Source: CAZLBC01 sp964557575
GTDB lineage: Bacteria; Planctomycetota; Phycisphaerae; SM23-33
Direction of reading: 5' to 3'
DNA: 46,145 nucleotides
Assembly (NCBI GenBank): GCA_964557575.1
Contig: CAZLBC010000032.1
Span: 1 to 46,145 of the forward strand
Shown here: one piece after another, positions 9,072 through 17,913 of the stretch
How the letters are laid out: each line of letters opens with the position of its first letter
Numbering within the stretch: position 1 is the first letter of the stretch
Translations under genes and position numbers: made by a program
The notes under the pieces: generated by a model
Told to the model about the DNA's origin: nothing
What the model saw: only the letters and a program-made list of their open reading frames with translations
The model's database searches: none

Positions 9072-10373
9072 ATGGCACGTGTCGTCAAACAGCGCAGACC
9101 CCCCGTGGTCGCTATTTCGTTTGCGTTTCTGTTCCTGGTTGCCGGCGGTCTGGCATTCCTCTTCGCCTCTAAAAGAGACGAAGAAAAGCAATTGAAACTG
9201 GAAGCGCAGAAGGAACGCGACAACCTGAAAAAGCAGGTGGATAAACTCAACGGACAGGTCGACCGCCTGACGGGCCTGATCCTCGGAAAATCGGGAATGT
9301 ATCTCGAAGCGGTCAACGAGGAGAAGGAACTGCCCACGGAAATCAGGTCGCCCGGCGGCGGGCTCATCGACAAAATCCGCTACTGGTACGACGCCTGCCA
9401 GTCCCGCGTTTCCGAGATCAATCAACTCAAGCAGGCCAAGCAACTGGCCCAGAACGACTACCTCGACGCACAGAAGGCCATAGACAAGCTCAGGGAAGAC
9501 CAGGAGAGTAATCTCAAGAAGGCGGACGACAAAATCGCCGAGGAAATCGAAACGGGAAAAACCAAGCTTTCGACCGCCAAGGACAGCCTGGCCGAGGAGA
9601 AAAAGGTCCACAACCAGATGCTGTCTGAAAAGGAACAGAACATCGATCAAATGAATACCAAGATCGACGGGTTCACCAAGAAGACCCACCAGCTCGACGA
9701 AACGATCAGGACAAAGGATTCGAAGCTGCGCGAACTCCGGACGAAGCTGACCCCGGACCTGACCCAGGTTGAAAATCCGGCGGACGGGCGGATCATCAGG
9801 GCGACCCCCCCCGACACCTGCTACGTGGATATCGGCGCGAACGAGGGTGTCAGGGAAGGCATGACCTTCGCCGTGATCCCGGGCCAGGGCAGCGGGGTGA
9901 CGGATACCAAGGGTTCCCTGATGGTCGTACAGGTCCGCAAGAACTTCAGCGTCTGCAAGATTCTCCAGGGCGCCGCGAAGGCCGAAGACAAGATCGCAAA
10001 CCTCGCCTACAACAAGGGCCGCCGGTACAACTTCATCGTGGTCGGCAATTTCGACCTGACCGGCAAGGGTGTGCCGAGCCCCGAGGGCAAGGTGGAAATC
10101 AAGGAGGCCATACGGACCTTCGGCGGCCGGCTCGACGAGGATCTCAACGTGCAGACCGACTTTCTGATCAAGGGCTGGAAACCCCGCAAGCCGATAGAGC
10201 CGACGGACGTCGAGAAGGACAGTCCGTCATACCAGGCATACCTGGAGATGATGAAAGAGTACCGAAACTACAACAACTATCAGAAACTGGCCGCCGACCT
10301 CAACGTGGCCATTATCGACACGGATAAATTCCTGAAACTTACGGGGTATGTCCCGCGGAGCAAGGCCCAGTAG
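9072..10373 (+). CDS. membrane-anchored coiled-coil protein with BRCT-like C-terminal domain
   Basis: 433 residues. An N-terminal basic stretch and one transmembrane helix (VVAISFAFLFLVAGGLAFLFA) are followed by a long heptad-rich coiled coil, about residues 35-235, with a short interruption near 80-110. A beta-rich region (RIIRATPPDTCYVDIGANEGVREGMTF) follows. A C-terminal module has FIVVGNFDLTGKG, IKEAIRTFGGRLDEDL and TDFLIKG, the pattern of a BRCT domain. BRCT folds usually bind phosphopeptides or DNA ends; placing one behind a membrane-anchored coiled coil is characteristic of uncharacterised planctomycete proteins. AGGAG precedes the ATG. The aminotransferase gene follows 63 nt downstream. 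Function unknown. Confidence 0.8.
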   Translation: MARVVKQRRPPVVAISFAFLFLVAGGLAFLFASKRDEEKQLKLEAQKERDNLKKQVDKLNGQVDRLTGLILGKSGMYLEAVNEEKELPTEIRSPGGGLIDKIRYWYDACQSRVSEINQLKQAKQLAQNDYLDAQKAIDKLREDQESNLKKADDKIAEEIETGKTKLSTAKDSLAEEKKVHNQMLSEKEQNIDQMNTKIDGFTKKTHQLDETIRTKDSKLRELRTKLTPDLTQVENPADGRIIRATPPDTCYVDIGANEGVREGMTFAVIPGQGSGVTDTKGSLMVVQVRKNFSVCKILQGAAKAEDKIANLAYNKGRRYNFIVVGNFDLTGKGVPSPEGKVEIKEAIRTFGGRLDEDLNVQTDFLIKGWKPRKPIEPTDVEKDSPSYQAYLEMMKEYRNYNNYQKLAADLNVAIIDTDKFLKLTGYVPRSKAQ

Positions 10374-10436
10374 ACTCGTCGCCGGCAGTTCACAACACCA
10401 GTCACGGTCCATCCGTCACCCTCAAAAGGAGATACA

Positions 10437-11621
10437 GTGAAACTCTCTCGCCGCGTAGCCAATCTATCAGCAAGTCCCACAATAGCCATCTCCACCAAGG
10501 CCAGGGAAATGAAGTCGGCGGGTATCGACGTCGTCAATTACGGCGCCGGCGAACCCGATTTCGACACACCCGCATTTATCAAGGACGCGACGGTCGAAGC
10601 GCTCCGTGCGGGTGACACGAAATACGCCCCGCGGAAGGCCGGGGAGCTCAAAAAGGCGATTGCCGACAAGCTCGCCCGGGAAAACAACCTGCAGGTGGAT
10701 CCCGCGCAGGTGCTGGTGACGTTCGGGGGCAAGCACGCACTGTACAGCGCATTCCAGGCGCTCGTCGATCCCGGTGACCGGGTCCTCATCCCCGCCCCCT
10801 ACTGGGTCAGTTACCCCGAGCAGGTCAAGCTGGCGGGGGGAGAACCCGTTATACTGGAAACGGCGCCCGAAACCGGTTTCAAGATCTCCCCGCAGCAGAT
10901 CCGCGACAACGCGGCGGGCGCTTCTATCCTCGTGCTGAATTCCCCCGCCAACCCGACCGGCGCCATGTACTCGCCCGAGGAACTCGCGGCGATCGCCGGC
11001 GCGGTGCTCGAAACCGAACTGGTCGTTTTTACCGATGAAATCTACGAAAAACTCGTGTATACCGACAAGGAGTTCGTTTCGTTCGCGGCGCTGGACGAGC
11101 GGCTCCCGGACCGGACCCTCACCTTCAACGGGCTCTCCAAGACCTTCTCCATGACCGGGTGGCGGCTCGGGTGGGTGGCGGGGCCGCAGGACGTCATCTC
11201 CGCAATAGGGAGGTTGCTGAGCCAGGCGACCACGAATCCCGTCAGCTTCGCCCAGGCCGGGGCGCTGGCGGCCTACGTCGACCCGTCGGCCGCGGACGAA
11301 ATCGAAAAGATGCGGTCCGCATTCGCCGAGCGGGGCCGGCACATGCACGAACGCCTCAACGCACTTCCCGGCGTCGCCTGCACGTCGCCGGAAGGGGCAT
11401 TCTACTGCTTTCCGGACGTCAGCGGCCATTACGGGCGCGAACTGGCCGGGAACAAGGTCACCGATTCAATGCGCTTCGCCGAGGCGGCGCTTGATAAAAT
11501 ACATGTCGCCCTCGTGCCGGGCGTCGCCTTCGGCGAGGACCGGTGCGTGCGGTTGAGTTTCGCGACCGGCATGGACCAGATCGACGAGGGACTCGACCGC
11601 CTGGAGCAACTGCTGGGGTAA
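10437..11621 (+). CDS. aspC: aspartate aminotransferase (class I, 1-beta type)
   Basis: This 394-residue PLP enzyme interconverts aspartate and oxaloacetate (with 2-oxoglutarate), and some relatives use prephenate. Seen are GAGEPDFDTP at the N-terminus, SPANPTGA (Asn172), FTDEIYEKLVY (Asp200, Tyr203), SKTFSMTGWRLGW with the PLP Lys235, and RLSFATGMDQIDEGLDRL near the end with the carboxylate Arg. The start is GTG 10437, with AAGGAG seven bases upstream; there is no better ATG. It is probably cotranscribed with the upstream coiled-coil gene, though the functions are unrelated. Substrate choice between Asp and other dicarboxylic or aromatic amino acids is not resolved. Confidence 0.9.
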   Translation: MKLSRRVANLSASPTIAISTKAREMKSAGIDVVNYGAGEPDFDTPAFIKDATVEALRAGDTKYAPRKAGELKKAIADKLARENNLQVDPAQVLVTFGGKHALYSAFQALVDPGDRVLIPAPYWVSYPEQVKLAGGEPVILETAPETGFKISPQQIRDNAAGASILVLNSPANPTGAMYSPEELAAIAGAVLETELVVFTDEIYEKLVYTDKEFVSFAALDERLPDRTLTFNGLSKTFSMTGWRLGWVAGPQDVISAIGRLLSQATTNPVSFAQAGALAAYVDPSAADEIEKMRSAFAERGRHMHERLNALPGVACTSPEGAFYCFPDVSGHYGRELAGNKVTDSMRFAEAALDKIHVALVPGVAFGEDRCVRLSFATGMDQIDEGLDRLEQLLG

Positions 11622-11724
11622 AGGTGACCGCTCGCAAGGAACAACAACAGCAATACAGCGGGGGTTCCATGCCCATGCCCTGTTTAGCAAACATGGTGAC
11701 TCGTCACAACGCGCCGGTATGCCG

Positions 11725-11748
11725 GCGGCCGGCCTACCGGCCGGCGAC
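11725..11748 (+). repeat. left copy of GC-rich inverted repeat
   Basis: A 24-bp unit containing GGCCGGCC-TA-CCGGCCGG, itself a hairpin. Its reverse complement recurs at 12135-12159 with one extra base. The similarity of flanking CTCG and GCCTGTTT blocks extends the match loosely outward and inward. Confidence 0.7.
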
Positions 11749-12134
11749 CACTCGCTCCGGGTAATTTGCTCACCATACCCTTGCATCAGGATATGTCGGG
11801 AAGAAACGAGCAAACACGTCATCATCAGCGACGCAATCATTTCACGCAAATCACCAGCTCCGCGAGCGGTATCCATTTTGCTTCGCGAGCGCCGGAGCGG
11901 TTGATAAATTGCATGAGCAGCGTCCATGACTGTTTCGATCAATAGTGATCATCACCGCATTTCATCATCGTATGAAATCACATTCCCACTCCCCACACAC
12001 GCGAAGCAATTGCGCACTGCTCTACTCGTGCGTTTCACGGCGAGCAAAGCGGGACGCAGGAACACACATCCGATTTCCGGCAACTACGAGTGTATCGACA
12101 ACTGCCCACGCCAGTGAGGCGGACGAGTCGAGCA

Positions 12135-12159
12135 GTCGCCGGCCGGTAAGGCCGGCCGC
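12135..12159 (-). repeat. right copy of GC-rich inverted repeat
   Basis: A 25-bp unit that is the reverse complement of 11725-11748 apart from one inserted base at its centre. The two copies face each other across about 390 bp, as terminal repeats of a small non-autonomous element or a REP/BIME pair would. Confidence 0.7.
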
Positions 12160-12261
12160 TTCGTTACATGGCGCATGGAAAGAAACAGGCTTCGGGAAGC
12201 AGGGTGGCGCAGGATAGGCGTTGTTTTTGTAACACCGCCGCCATACCCCCATCATCCCCCC

Positions 12262-12762
12262 TCAATCCCAGAGGTTGCCGCCCTTCTCCAGTGCCTTGGG
12301 CGGGGAGAATATCGCGTGGAGGACGACCGCCCTGCGCAGGGTCGTTACGTTATCGAGCTGTACGTCGATCCCGCCGTCGTCGTGGGTTGAAACGCGCGCC
12401 GCGTGCGGGCGGGCGCGGCCGGAAGATCGATCGTCCTTATCCGTAGCGCGGCGCTCCCGTTCTTCGGTCGCGTGCGGCCGATAGGGCTTCGCCGTTTTGC
12501 GATCCTGCGCCGGCAGCGGCGGCGGGACGGCGGGTGTGCCTTCCGCCGTCTCCGTGATCTGTTTGATAAATTCCTCGATCTTCCCGCCCCCGCCGGACGA
12601 CTTGCCCGATGCCGACTGCCGTTTTCGCGACTCGCCGCTCTGGGAGAGGGCCTTGATCAGCCACTGTATGAATATAAGTCCGCCGATGACCAGGAAGATC
12701 AGTATATCGAAGGCGTCCGCGACGATCACCGCCGGGACCTCTGTGGAAAGCAGGATGTTCAT
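12262..12762 (-). CDS. small membrane protein of the NfeD-FloA operon
   Basis: 166 residues. An N-terminal transmembrane helix (FDILIFLVIGGLIFIQWLI) is followed by a long hydrophilic Gly/Ser-, Pro- and charge-rich linker. A short conserved-looking C-terminal motif is LRRAVVLHAIFSPPKAL. Planctomycete genomes often carry proteins of this build with an LR.A....EILGPP.ALR tail, so the C-terminus is probably a functional binding peptide. It is the last gene of the flotillin operon, 74 nt after floA. No enzymatic domain is recognised. A role tied to FloA or NfeD at the membrane is inferred from position only. Confidence 0.7.
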   Translation of the reverse strand: MNILLSTEVPAVIVADAFDILIFLVIGGLIFIQWLIKALSQSGESRKRQSASGKSSGGGGKIEEFIKQITETAEGTPAVPPPLPAQDRKTAKPYRPHATEERERRATDKDDRSSGRARPHAARVSTHDDGGIDVQLDNVTTLRRAVVLHAIFSPPKALEKGGNLWD

Positions 12763-12836
12763 CGTACCGCTCCCGTCTGGCAGCGGCGGGGCGGCGGCCG
12801 TCCGCCGCCCCGCCGGTTATATCGGTCTGCCGGGCC

Positions 12837-13874
12837 CTACTGCTGCCGGCCGCCCGGGCTCTCTTCGCCGGACTCGTCCGTTCCGCCGATCTTCTCGCGC
12901 ATGGAGGTGTCGGCCTTGATGTTCTGCATCCGGTAGTAGTCCATGATCCCGAGGTTGCCGCTGCGGAAGGCCTCGGCCATCGCCTTGGGAACCTCCGCCT
13001 CGGCGAGGACGACCTTGGCCCGGTTTTCCTCGACCAGGGCGCCCATCTCCTGTTCCCGCGCCCGGGCCATCGCCCGGCGCTTCTCGGCCTCGGCCTGGAA
13101 CCGCCGCTTGTCGGCCTCGGCCTGGTCGGCCTGCAGCTTGGCGCCGATGTTCGTGCCGACGTCCACGTCACCGATGTCGATCGAGAGTATCTCGAACGCG
13201 GTACCGGAATCGAGTCCCTTTTCGAGGACCCGCTCGGAGATCATGTCCGGGTTTTCGAGGACCGCCTTGTACGACTCGGCCGAGCCGATCGTGGTGACGA
13301 TCCCCTCGCCGACGCGGGCGATGATCGTCTCCTCGGTGGCGCCGCCGACCAGCCGGGCGATGTTCGCGCGCACCGTCACCCGGGCCTTGGCCTGCACCTG
13401 TATCCCGTCTTTCGCGACGGCGTCGACCGTTGTCTTGCCGGACGTGGGATTCGGGCAGTCGATGACCTTCGGATTCACCGAGGTCTGGACGGCCTCGAGT
13501 ATGTCGCGGCCGGCGAGGTCGATCGCCGTCGCGAGCTTGAAGTCCAGGTCGATGTTCGCCCGGTTGGCGGCGATCAGCGCGCGGACCACGTTGATCACCC
13601 GGCCGCCGGCGAGGTAGTGGGATTCGAGGGACCGGGTATCGATATCGAGCCCGGACTGGATGGCCTGGATCTTGCTGTGGACGATAATGCGCGGATTGAC
13701 CTTCCGCAGCCGCATGCCGATCAGGTCGGTGATACTGACCTTCGCCCGGGCAAAGAAACCCTGAAGCCACAAGCCGAAGAGGGGCAGAAAGAGGCCCAGA
13801 AAAACAAGGACGACCAGCACTATCGCGCCGACCACCACCCATTGAATTATATTGCCTATTTCATCTGCGATCAT
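12837..13874 (-). CDS. floA: flotillin-like protein FloA
   Basis: This 345-residue SPFH-domain scaffold is of the YqfA/FloA type. It has an N-terminal hydrophobic hairpin (WVVVGAIVLVVLVFLGLFLPLFGLWLQGFFARAKVS) and DLIGMRLRKVNPRIIVHSKIQA. The SPFH core includes NIDLDFKLATAIDLAGRDILEAV and QVQAKARVTVRANIARLVGGATEETIIARVGEGIV. An Ala/Glu-rich coiled region (QADQAEADKRRFQAEAEKRR, AKVVLAEAEVPKAMAEAF) follows. Flotillins organise membrane microdomains and usually pair with an NfeD protein. ATG 13874 has AGGAA at good spacing and lies 2 nt after the stop of the short NfeD, implying translational coupling. A TTG at 13880 is in frame but less likely. Confidence 0.93.
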   Translation of the reverse strand: MIADEIGNIIQWVVVGAIVLVVLVFLGLFLPLFGLWLQGFFARAKVSITDLIGMRLRKVNPRIIVHSKIQAIQSGLDIDTRSLESHYLAGGRVINVVRALIAANRANIDLDFKLATAIDLAGRDILEAVQTSVNPKVIDCPNPTSGKTTVDAVAKDGIQVQAKARVTVRANIARLVGGATEETIIARVGEGIVTTIGSAESYKAVLENPDMISERVLEKGLDSGTAFEILSIDIGDVDVGTNIGAKLQADQAEADKRRFQAEAEKRRAMARAREQEMGALVEENRAKVVLAEAEVPKAMAEAFRSGNLGIMDYYRMQNIKADTSMREKIGGTDESGEESPGGRQQ

Positions 13875-13876
13875 AA

Positions 13877-14443
13877 TCAATTCCTTTCTTCGTCAGTGTT
13901 CTCGACCGGCGGGCCGGTCTTGTCGTTATCTGCGCGGGCCGGGGCCGTACGAACCACGACATCGGTCCCGCTCGCCTTGATCACTTCTATGTCAGTACCT
14001 TTCTGAATCATCCCCCGTTCCGTTCGCGCGTCCCAGGTCGCCCCGTCCACCCGGACCTTGCCGACCGGGCGGAGCGGGCCGAGCGCGACGCCCCGTTTGC
14101 CCACCAGTGCTCCCAGGCGATCAGTCTCGGGCGTCCCCTCCCGATCGGCCTTTCGGCCCTCGCTGAGAACAAGGAGCCTGCCGAGGGGCGTCTTCGGCAG
14201 CACTTTTACCATGAAGTACAAATAGGCCGGCGTGCCGATCAGGCAGGCAACGAGCATTAACAAGCCGAACCCGGGGCTGATAGAGAACGCGAACACCAGT
14301 GCCGCGATCTCCGCGGCCACGGCGGCGAACGCCATGATCCCGAATGTCGGCGTACACACCTCCACCACGAAAAACAGCGCGGCGATGGCGAGCAGGACCA
14401 CCATGTACACCAGGTTCGAGCCGGTTTCAGCCGGCGGTATCAT
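13877..14443 (-). CDS. short NfeD-family membrane protein
   Basis: 188 residues. It has three or four hydrophobic segments (VVLLAIAALFFVVEVCTPTFG, IAALVFAFSISPGFGLLML, LIGTPAYLYFMV). A cytosolic OB-fold of the NfeD type follows: GKRGVALGPLRPVGKVRVDGATWDARTERGMIQKGTDIEVI. The GxA...LRP.G.V...G...DA...G..I..G..V.V signature is clear. NfeD proteins are partners of flotillins or stomatins. Its start overlaps the upstream long NfeD by 17 nt, and its stop is 2 nt from floA, so the three genes are one tightly coupled unit. Confidence 0.9.
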   Translation of the reverse strand: MIPPAETGSNLVYMVVLLAIAALFFVVEVCTPTFGIMAFAAVAAEIAALVFAFSISPGFGLLMLVACLIGTPAYLYFMVKVLPKTPLGRLLVLSEGRKADREGTPETDRLGALVGKRGVALGPLRPVGKVRVDGATWDARTERGMIQKGTDIEVIKASGTDVVVRTAPARADNDKTGPPVENTDEERN

Positions 14444-16094
14444 GCTTCGCCTCCTCGACGATGATGCGGTTGCCGTCCGTCCTCAGCACCCTGACCGTTG
14501 TACCCGCGCGTATCATGCCCGTCTCGCTTGAGGCGTCGAACAGCCCCTCGTCGAAGCGGACCTGCCCGACCGGGCGCAGGACCGATTCGGTGACGCCGAC
14601 CCGCCCCGGCGCGACCGTTTCGAGCGCGGACGCCGCCGGTCGGGGGGATCCCCCGCCGGCCCGCGCCGGCCGCAATACCAGCCTGCCCGCCCAGGGCAGT
14701 CGCGGCAGGTACCGTGCCAGGGCGACCATGCCGATCACGGACACGATGAGCGCCAGGAAGAGGTCCATGAGACCCTGCTCGAAGACGCGCCACGCCCAGC
14801 CGGTGTCGGGGATGGGTATCTCGTCGGGCAGGTTGGGCACGAGCATCGCCAACCCCCCCGCCAGGATGCAGATAAACCCCAGGATGCCGGCGACGCCGAA
14901 ACCGGGGATCACCAGGATCTCCGCCAGGATAAGCAGTATGCCGACCGCGAAGAGGGCGATCTCCCACCAGTTCGCCAGGCCGACGAGGTAGTGCCCGAAG
15001 AGCAGCAGGAGCAGGCAGACCAGGGCCAGGCCGCCGCAGACCCCGAACCCCGGCATCTTCATCTCCGAGAACGCGAATATCAGCATCAGGATGGTCAGGA
15101 TGCTCGAGACGGCACGGCCGGTGATAAGCTCGGCCAACCGCTCAGACCAGTTGTCCTTCAGGACCGTCGGCTCGCCGGAAACAGCGAATTCCTCGACCAG
15201 GTTGGCGTAGGGCCGGCCGTCCGGGGCGGGGACGATCCTGTCGGCAAAGCCGTACGCCCGGGCCTTCTCGGGCGTCATGGTCAAAAGCTTTCCCTCCTTG
15301 ACCGCCACCCTGAGAAATTCCCACGCATCGTCTTCCGTGGTTTCACCCGCCGTCTCGTCCGTTTCGGATTTCTCAGCGGACGCCTCACGGTTCGGGGGAT
15401 TGACGACCCGGTCGCGGAAGTTCTCCGCGTCCACGTAGCGCAGCTCGCGGGTGCCGGTGTTCCTGACAAGCCAGACCTCCTCGTCGATGGAGACCATGCT
15501 CGTCGACAGGGGCACCGGGTAGCCGTTCCGCTCCGCCGATTCCTCGAACTCGGTTCGCACCACCGTCTCGATCTTTTCCCGCTCCGTCCCCTCCAGGGTC
15601 CCCCCCATGACGATCGGCGCGCAGTCGCCGAACTTGCCGACCTCCGACATCACGATCTCGTCGCACGCCACGGCGATCATCGCCCCGGCCGAAACGGCCC
15701 GGGTCCGTACGTAACAAACGACATAAATATCTTTTAAAGCTGTTTTTATAAGATCCCTGGTGATATCCAGCGCCGGGTGCAGCATGCCTCCCCACGTGTC
15801 CATGTCGATGATGACCAGGTCGGCGCCCTTCCCCCGGCACTGCATGACCTTCCGCTTGAGCGTCTCGTAGGTCTTGGGGGTGATCTCCTCCCTGACCGGA
15901 ATCACGAAGGCATTCGCTATCTTTTCGGGGAGACGGGCCGTCCCCCCGGCCCGCGCCCGCGGGGCAAACCAGCCGTCGTCGGTCACCCGCGCCCCCGCCG
16001 GCACCGCCGCGGGGCCGGACGCGGGCCGCTCGCCGCCGCCGGAGACGGCGAACAGGCACGCGATGATCAACAGGATAGCGACTGCCTTTTTCAC
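14427..16094 (-). CDS. nfeD: long NfeD protein with ClpP-type serine protease domain
   Basis: 555 residues. A GTG start at 16094 gives MKKAVAILLIIACLFAVSGG, a good signal peptide. The 27-codon upstream extension has no such property. The periplasmic domain is ClpP/crotonase-like: IPVREEITPKTYETLKRKV, LVIIDMDTWGGMLHPALDI, CYVRTRAVSAGAMIAVACDEIVM (Ser in the VSAGAMIA motif) and an insertion of about 100 residues. Four or five transmembrane helices follow. The OB domain then reads GRVGVTESVLRPVGQVRFDEGLFDA. Archaeal relatives cleave hydrophobic C-terminal segments of stomatin-like proteins. It heads the nfeD-nfeD-floA operon. Confidence 0.92.
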   Translation of the reverse strand: MKKAVAILLIIACLFAVSGGGERPASGPAAVPAGARVTDDGWFAPRARAGGTARLPEKIANAFVIPVREEITPKTYETLKRKVMQCRGKGADLVIIDMDTWGGMLHPALDITRDLIKTALKDIYVVCYVRTRAVSAGAMIAVACDEIVMSEVGKFGDCAPIVMGGTLEGTEREKIETVVRTEFEESAERNGYPVPLSTSMVSIDEEVWLVRNTGTRELRYVDAENFRDRVVNPPNREASAEKSETDETAGETTEDDAWEFLRVAVKEGKLLTMTPEKARAYGFADRIVPAPDGRPYANLVEEFAVSGEPTVLKDNWSERLAELITGRAVSSILTILMLIFAFSEMKMPGFGVCGGLALVCLLLLLFGHYLVGLANWWEIALFAVGILLILAEILVIPGFGVAGILGFICILAGGLAMLVPNLPDEIPIPDTGWAWRVFEQGLMDLFLALIVSVIGMVALARYLPRLPWAGRLVLRPARAGGGSPRPAASALETVAPGRVGVTESVLRPVGQVRFDEGLFDASSETGMIRAGTTVRVLRTDGNRIIVEEAKHDTAG

Positions 16095-16229
16095 AATCCG
16101 AATTTTATGTTCCCGATCCCGCGCGGACAAGTAATTACTTTTTAACCCGCCGTTAAATTTGCCGCCCCCCGGCACACTGAATTGCCCGAGCCGCCGCGGC
16201 CGGATCGGGGTTCTCCCGTCTCAACCATC

Positions 16230-16258
16230 TTGAAAAGCCGCGCATTCATGGATAGAAT
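16230..16258 (+). promoter_or_regulatory. promoter of the zinc-ribbon/rhomboid operon
   Basis: TTGAAA (16230-16235), 17 bp, TAGAAT (16253-16258). It lies about 75 nt ahead of the zinc-ribbon protein start and is divergent from the NfeD operon. Confidence 0.65.
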
Positions 16259-16334
16259 AGGTTCCTGCCGATATCTTCTGCGGCGCAGCGATTGACCTCC
16301 GCCTGCAGAAACAGCGTGTTCCGGAGCCGACCCG

Positions 16335-17888
16335 ATGCACATGGTGAAATGTCCGAAATGCAAGCACTCACTGCGTTTTAAACGCGAGGTGACGAACGCC
16401 AAGATCAAGTGCCGCTACTGCGGGAACATGTTCACCGGGTCCACTACGTACGTCAAGGAAGACAAAGAGGAAGCGCCGCCGGCGGAAAACGGCCCGGTTT
16501 CCGTCCAACCGGCTGCGGAAGCCGACCAGGCGCCCCCCCAACCGGTGCCCGTGCAACCACCCGCGCAGGCCGATGCCCCGCCCCGCGAACCGGTACCCGT
16601 AGCGCCGCCGGCGGAAGCCGACCAGGCGCCCCCCCAACCGGTGCCCGTGCAACCGCCCGCGCAGACCGACGCCCCGCCCCGCGAACCGGTACCCGTCCAA
16701 CCGCCGGCGGAAGCCGACCAGGCGTCAGCCCAACCGGTGCCCGTCCCCATTCCCCCTCATGCCCACCACCCCCGGCCGGTACCCGTTTCGTCGCCGGCGC
16801 CGGCGGCGCCGTCCTCGGAACCCGTGCCGGTTTTCCCGCTCGGCGCGGAAGAATCGGCAGCCGGCGCGGCGCCCTACGAGGGACAGCCCGCCCCCGCGCA
16901 GGAGCGGAAGAAACGCGGCCGCCGAAAAGAGAAGCGCGACCCGGACGACGAAGCGGAAGAAAGAAAACGCAGATTCCAATTGATGCGCCGAAAGCAGCGC
17001 CGGTTTAACCGCATGATCGTCATCATCTCCATGGTCGTGTCCGTGCTGGCGATCGGCGCCATCATCATTTTCATATTCACCCGGCCCCCCCGGCCCGGTA
17101 TCGAGGAAACCGAAGATAACACCGGCAGCGGGAAGAAGGAGGGCGAAGGAGGCGAAAGTCCCTACATCAACCCGCCGTCGGCCCCGGGCGGCGCGGCGCC
17201 GGGAACCGGGGCTGGAATGGTTCCGGGAACCGGCGTGACCCCGCCGACCGGGGGACCGCAACACCCCACGCCGCCCGGGGCGCCGCCGCCGTCCGCGAAT
17301 ATCGAGGAACCGCCGGGTGCCAGGAACGTGCGGGTGATACAGTTCAGGAAACTGTCTTCCCAACTGGGCGCCACCAATGAATACGTCGGCTATTTCAGGA
17401 ATGTCAGCCCCAACAACCTGCGGCACGCATGGGTGGAGGTCTTTTTAAACGACGGGAGCAGGGAAACCACGAAAAAATTTGAGTTCATCCCCACCGACAT
17501 GGACTGCCCGTTTTCGATCACCCTGCCCGAGGGGCTCACGGTCGTCGAGCAAATCGCGGGGTCTGAAGTCCTCCAGAGCAGCTACTTCTGCTTCAAGCTC
17601 GATCCCACGAAAAAGGAAGTCACGGAGGAAAAACTGATCTTGAGCGGCGAGTCCCCCGAGTGCGCCTTTGACCTGAAAAACGTGAAGATCCTGTGCGACA
17701 TCTTCACCGAGGAGGGCAACCAGGTCGGATCGGGCAAGGGTTCATTCTACCTCGCCGACGATCCGTACACATTGAAAGCCGGCGAAAAGCAGTTGTTCCG
17801 GGTGGAATTCGATCTCAGCGGGACGCCGTACGACCAGGAGACCGCGCTGAATTTCACGAACGTGGTCCGCATGGTCGGTACGCGGTAA
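16335..17888 (+). CDS. zinc-ribbon, proline-rich, single-pass membrane protein
   Basis: 517 residues in four parts. First is an N-terminal zinc ribbon MVKCPKCKHSLRF...KIKCRYCGNMF with CxxC pairs, of MJ0042/DUF3426-like type. Next, about residues 50-190, is a Pro/Ala/Val-rich stretch with a 32-residue tandem repeat (AEADQAPPQPVPVQPPAQAD). Then comes a basic segment and one transmembrane helix (MIVIISMVVSVLAIGAIIIFIF, about 230-250). After a second Gly/Pro linker there is an extracytoplasmic beta-sandwich-like domain (EYVGYFRNVSPNNLRHAWVEVFLNDG, SFYLADDPYTLKAGEKQLFRVEF). That domain resembles FxLYD-type domains. The ATG at 16335 has GGAG upstream. It probably senses or tethers at the membrane; no function is known. 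It is followed 25 nt later by the rhomboid gene. Confidence 0.8.
   Translation: MHMVKCPKCKHSLRFKREVTNAKIKCRYCGNMFTGSTTYVKEDKEEAPPAENGPVSVQPAAEADQAPPQPVPVQPPAQADAPPREPVPVAPPAEADQAPPQPVPVQPPAQTDAPPREPVPVQPPAEADQASAQPVPVPIPPHAHHPRPVPVSSPAPAAPSSEPVPVFPLGAEESAAGAAPYEGQPAPAQERKKRGRRKEKRDPDDEAEERKRRFQLMRRKQRRFNRMIVIISMVVSVLAIGAIIIFIFTRPPRPGIEETEDNTGSGKKEGEGGESPYINPPSAPGGAAPGTGAGMVPGTGVTPPTGGPQHPTPPGAPPPSANIEEPPGARNVRVIQFRKLSSQLGATNEYVGYFRNVSPNNLRHAWVEVFLNDGSRETTKKFEFIPTDMDCPFSITLPEGLTVVEQIAGSEVLQSSYFCFKLDPTKKEVTEEKLILSGESPECAFDLKNVKILCDIFTEEGNQVGSGKGSFYLADDPYTLKAGEKQLFRVEFDLSGTPYDQETALNFTNVVRMVGTR
16515..16790 (+). repeat. in-frame 96-bp tandem repeat
   Basis: A 96-bp unit (32 codons) starts at 16515, 16611 and, in a more diverged and truncated form, 16707. 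It encodes the Pro-rich linker. The first two units are nearly identical at DNA level, suggesting recent duplication or slippage and possible length variation between strains. Confidence 0.75.
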
Positions 17889-17913
17889 CGGGAACCCGCG
17901 GGAGCCGGGCCGG

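Larger units (their letters stand above)
11622..12261. other. 640-bp gene-free region of lower GC
   Basis: No convincing ORF, tRNA or known RNA motif is seen on either strand. Base composition is clearly more balanced than in the flanking genes. The only clear structure is a pair of related GC-rich palindromes in inverted orientation (11725-11748 and 12135-12159) bounding about 390 bp of unique sequence. It could be a decayed insertion or an unrecognised RNA. Confidence 0.55.

Noticed and set aside
11466..11942. 158-codon open frame on the minus strand over the gene-free region
   Set aside because: It overlaps the 3' end of the aminotransferase, has no family resemblance and contains low-complexity repeat-derived sequence.
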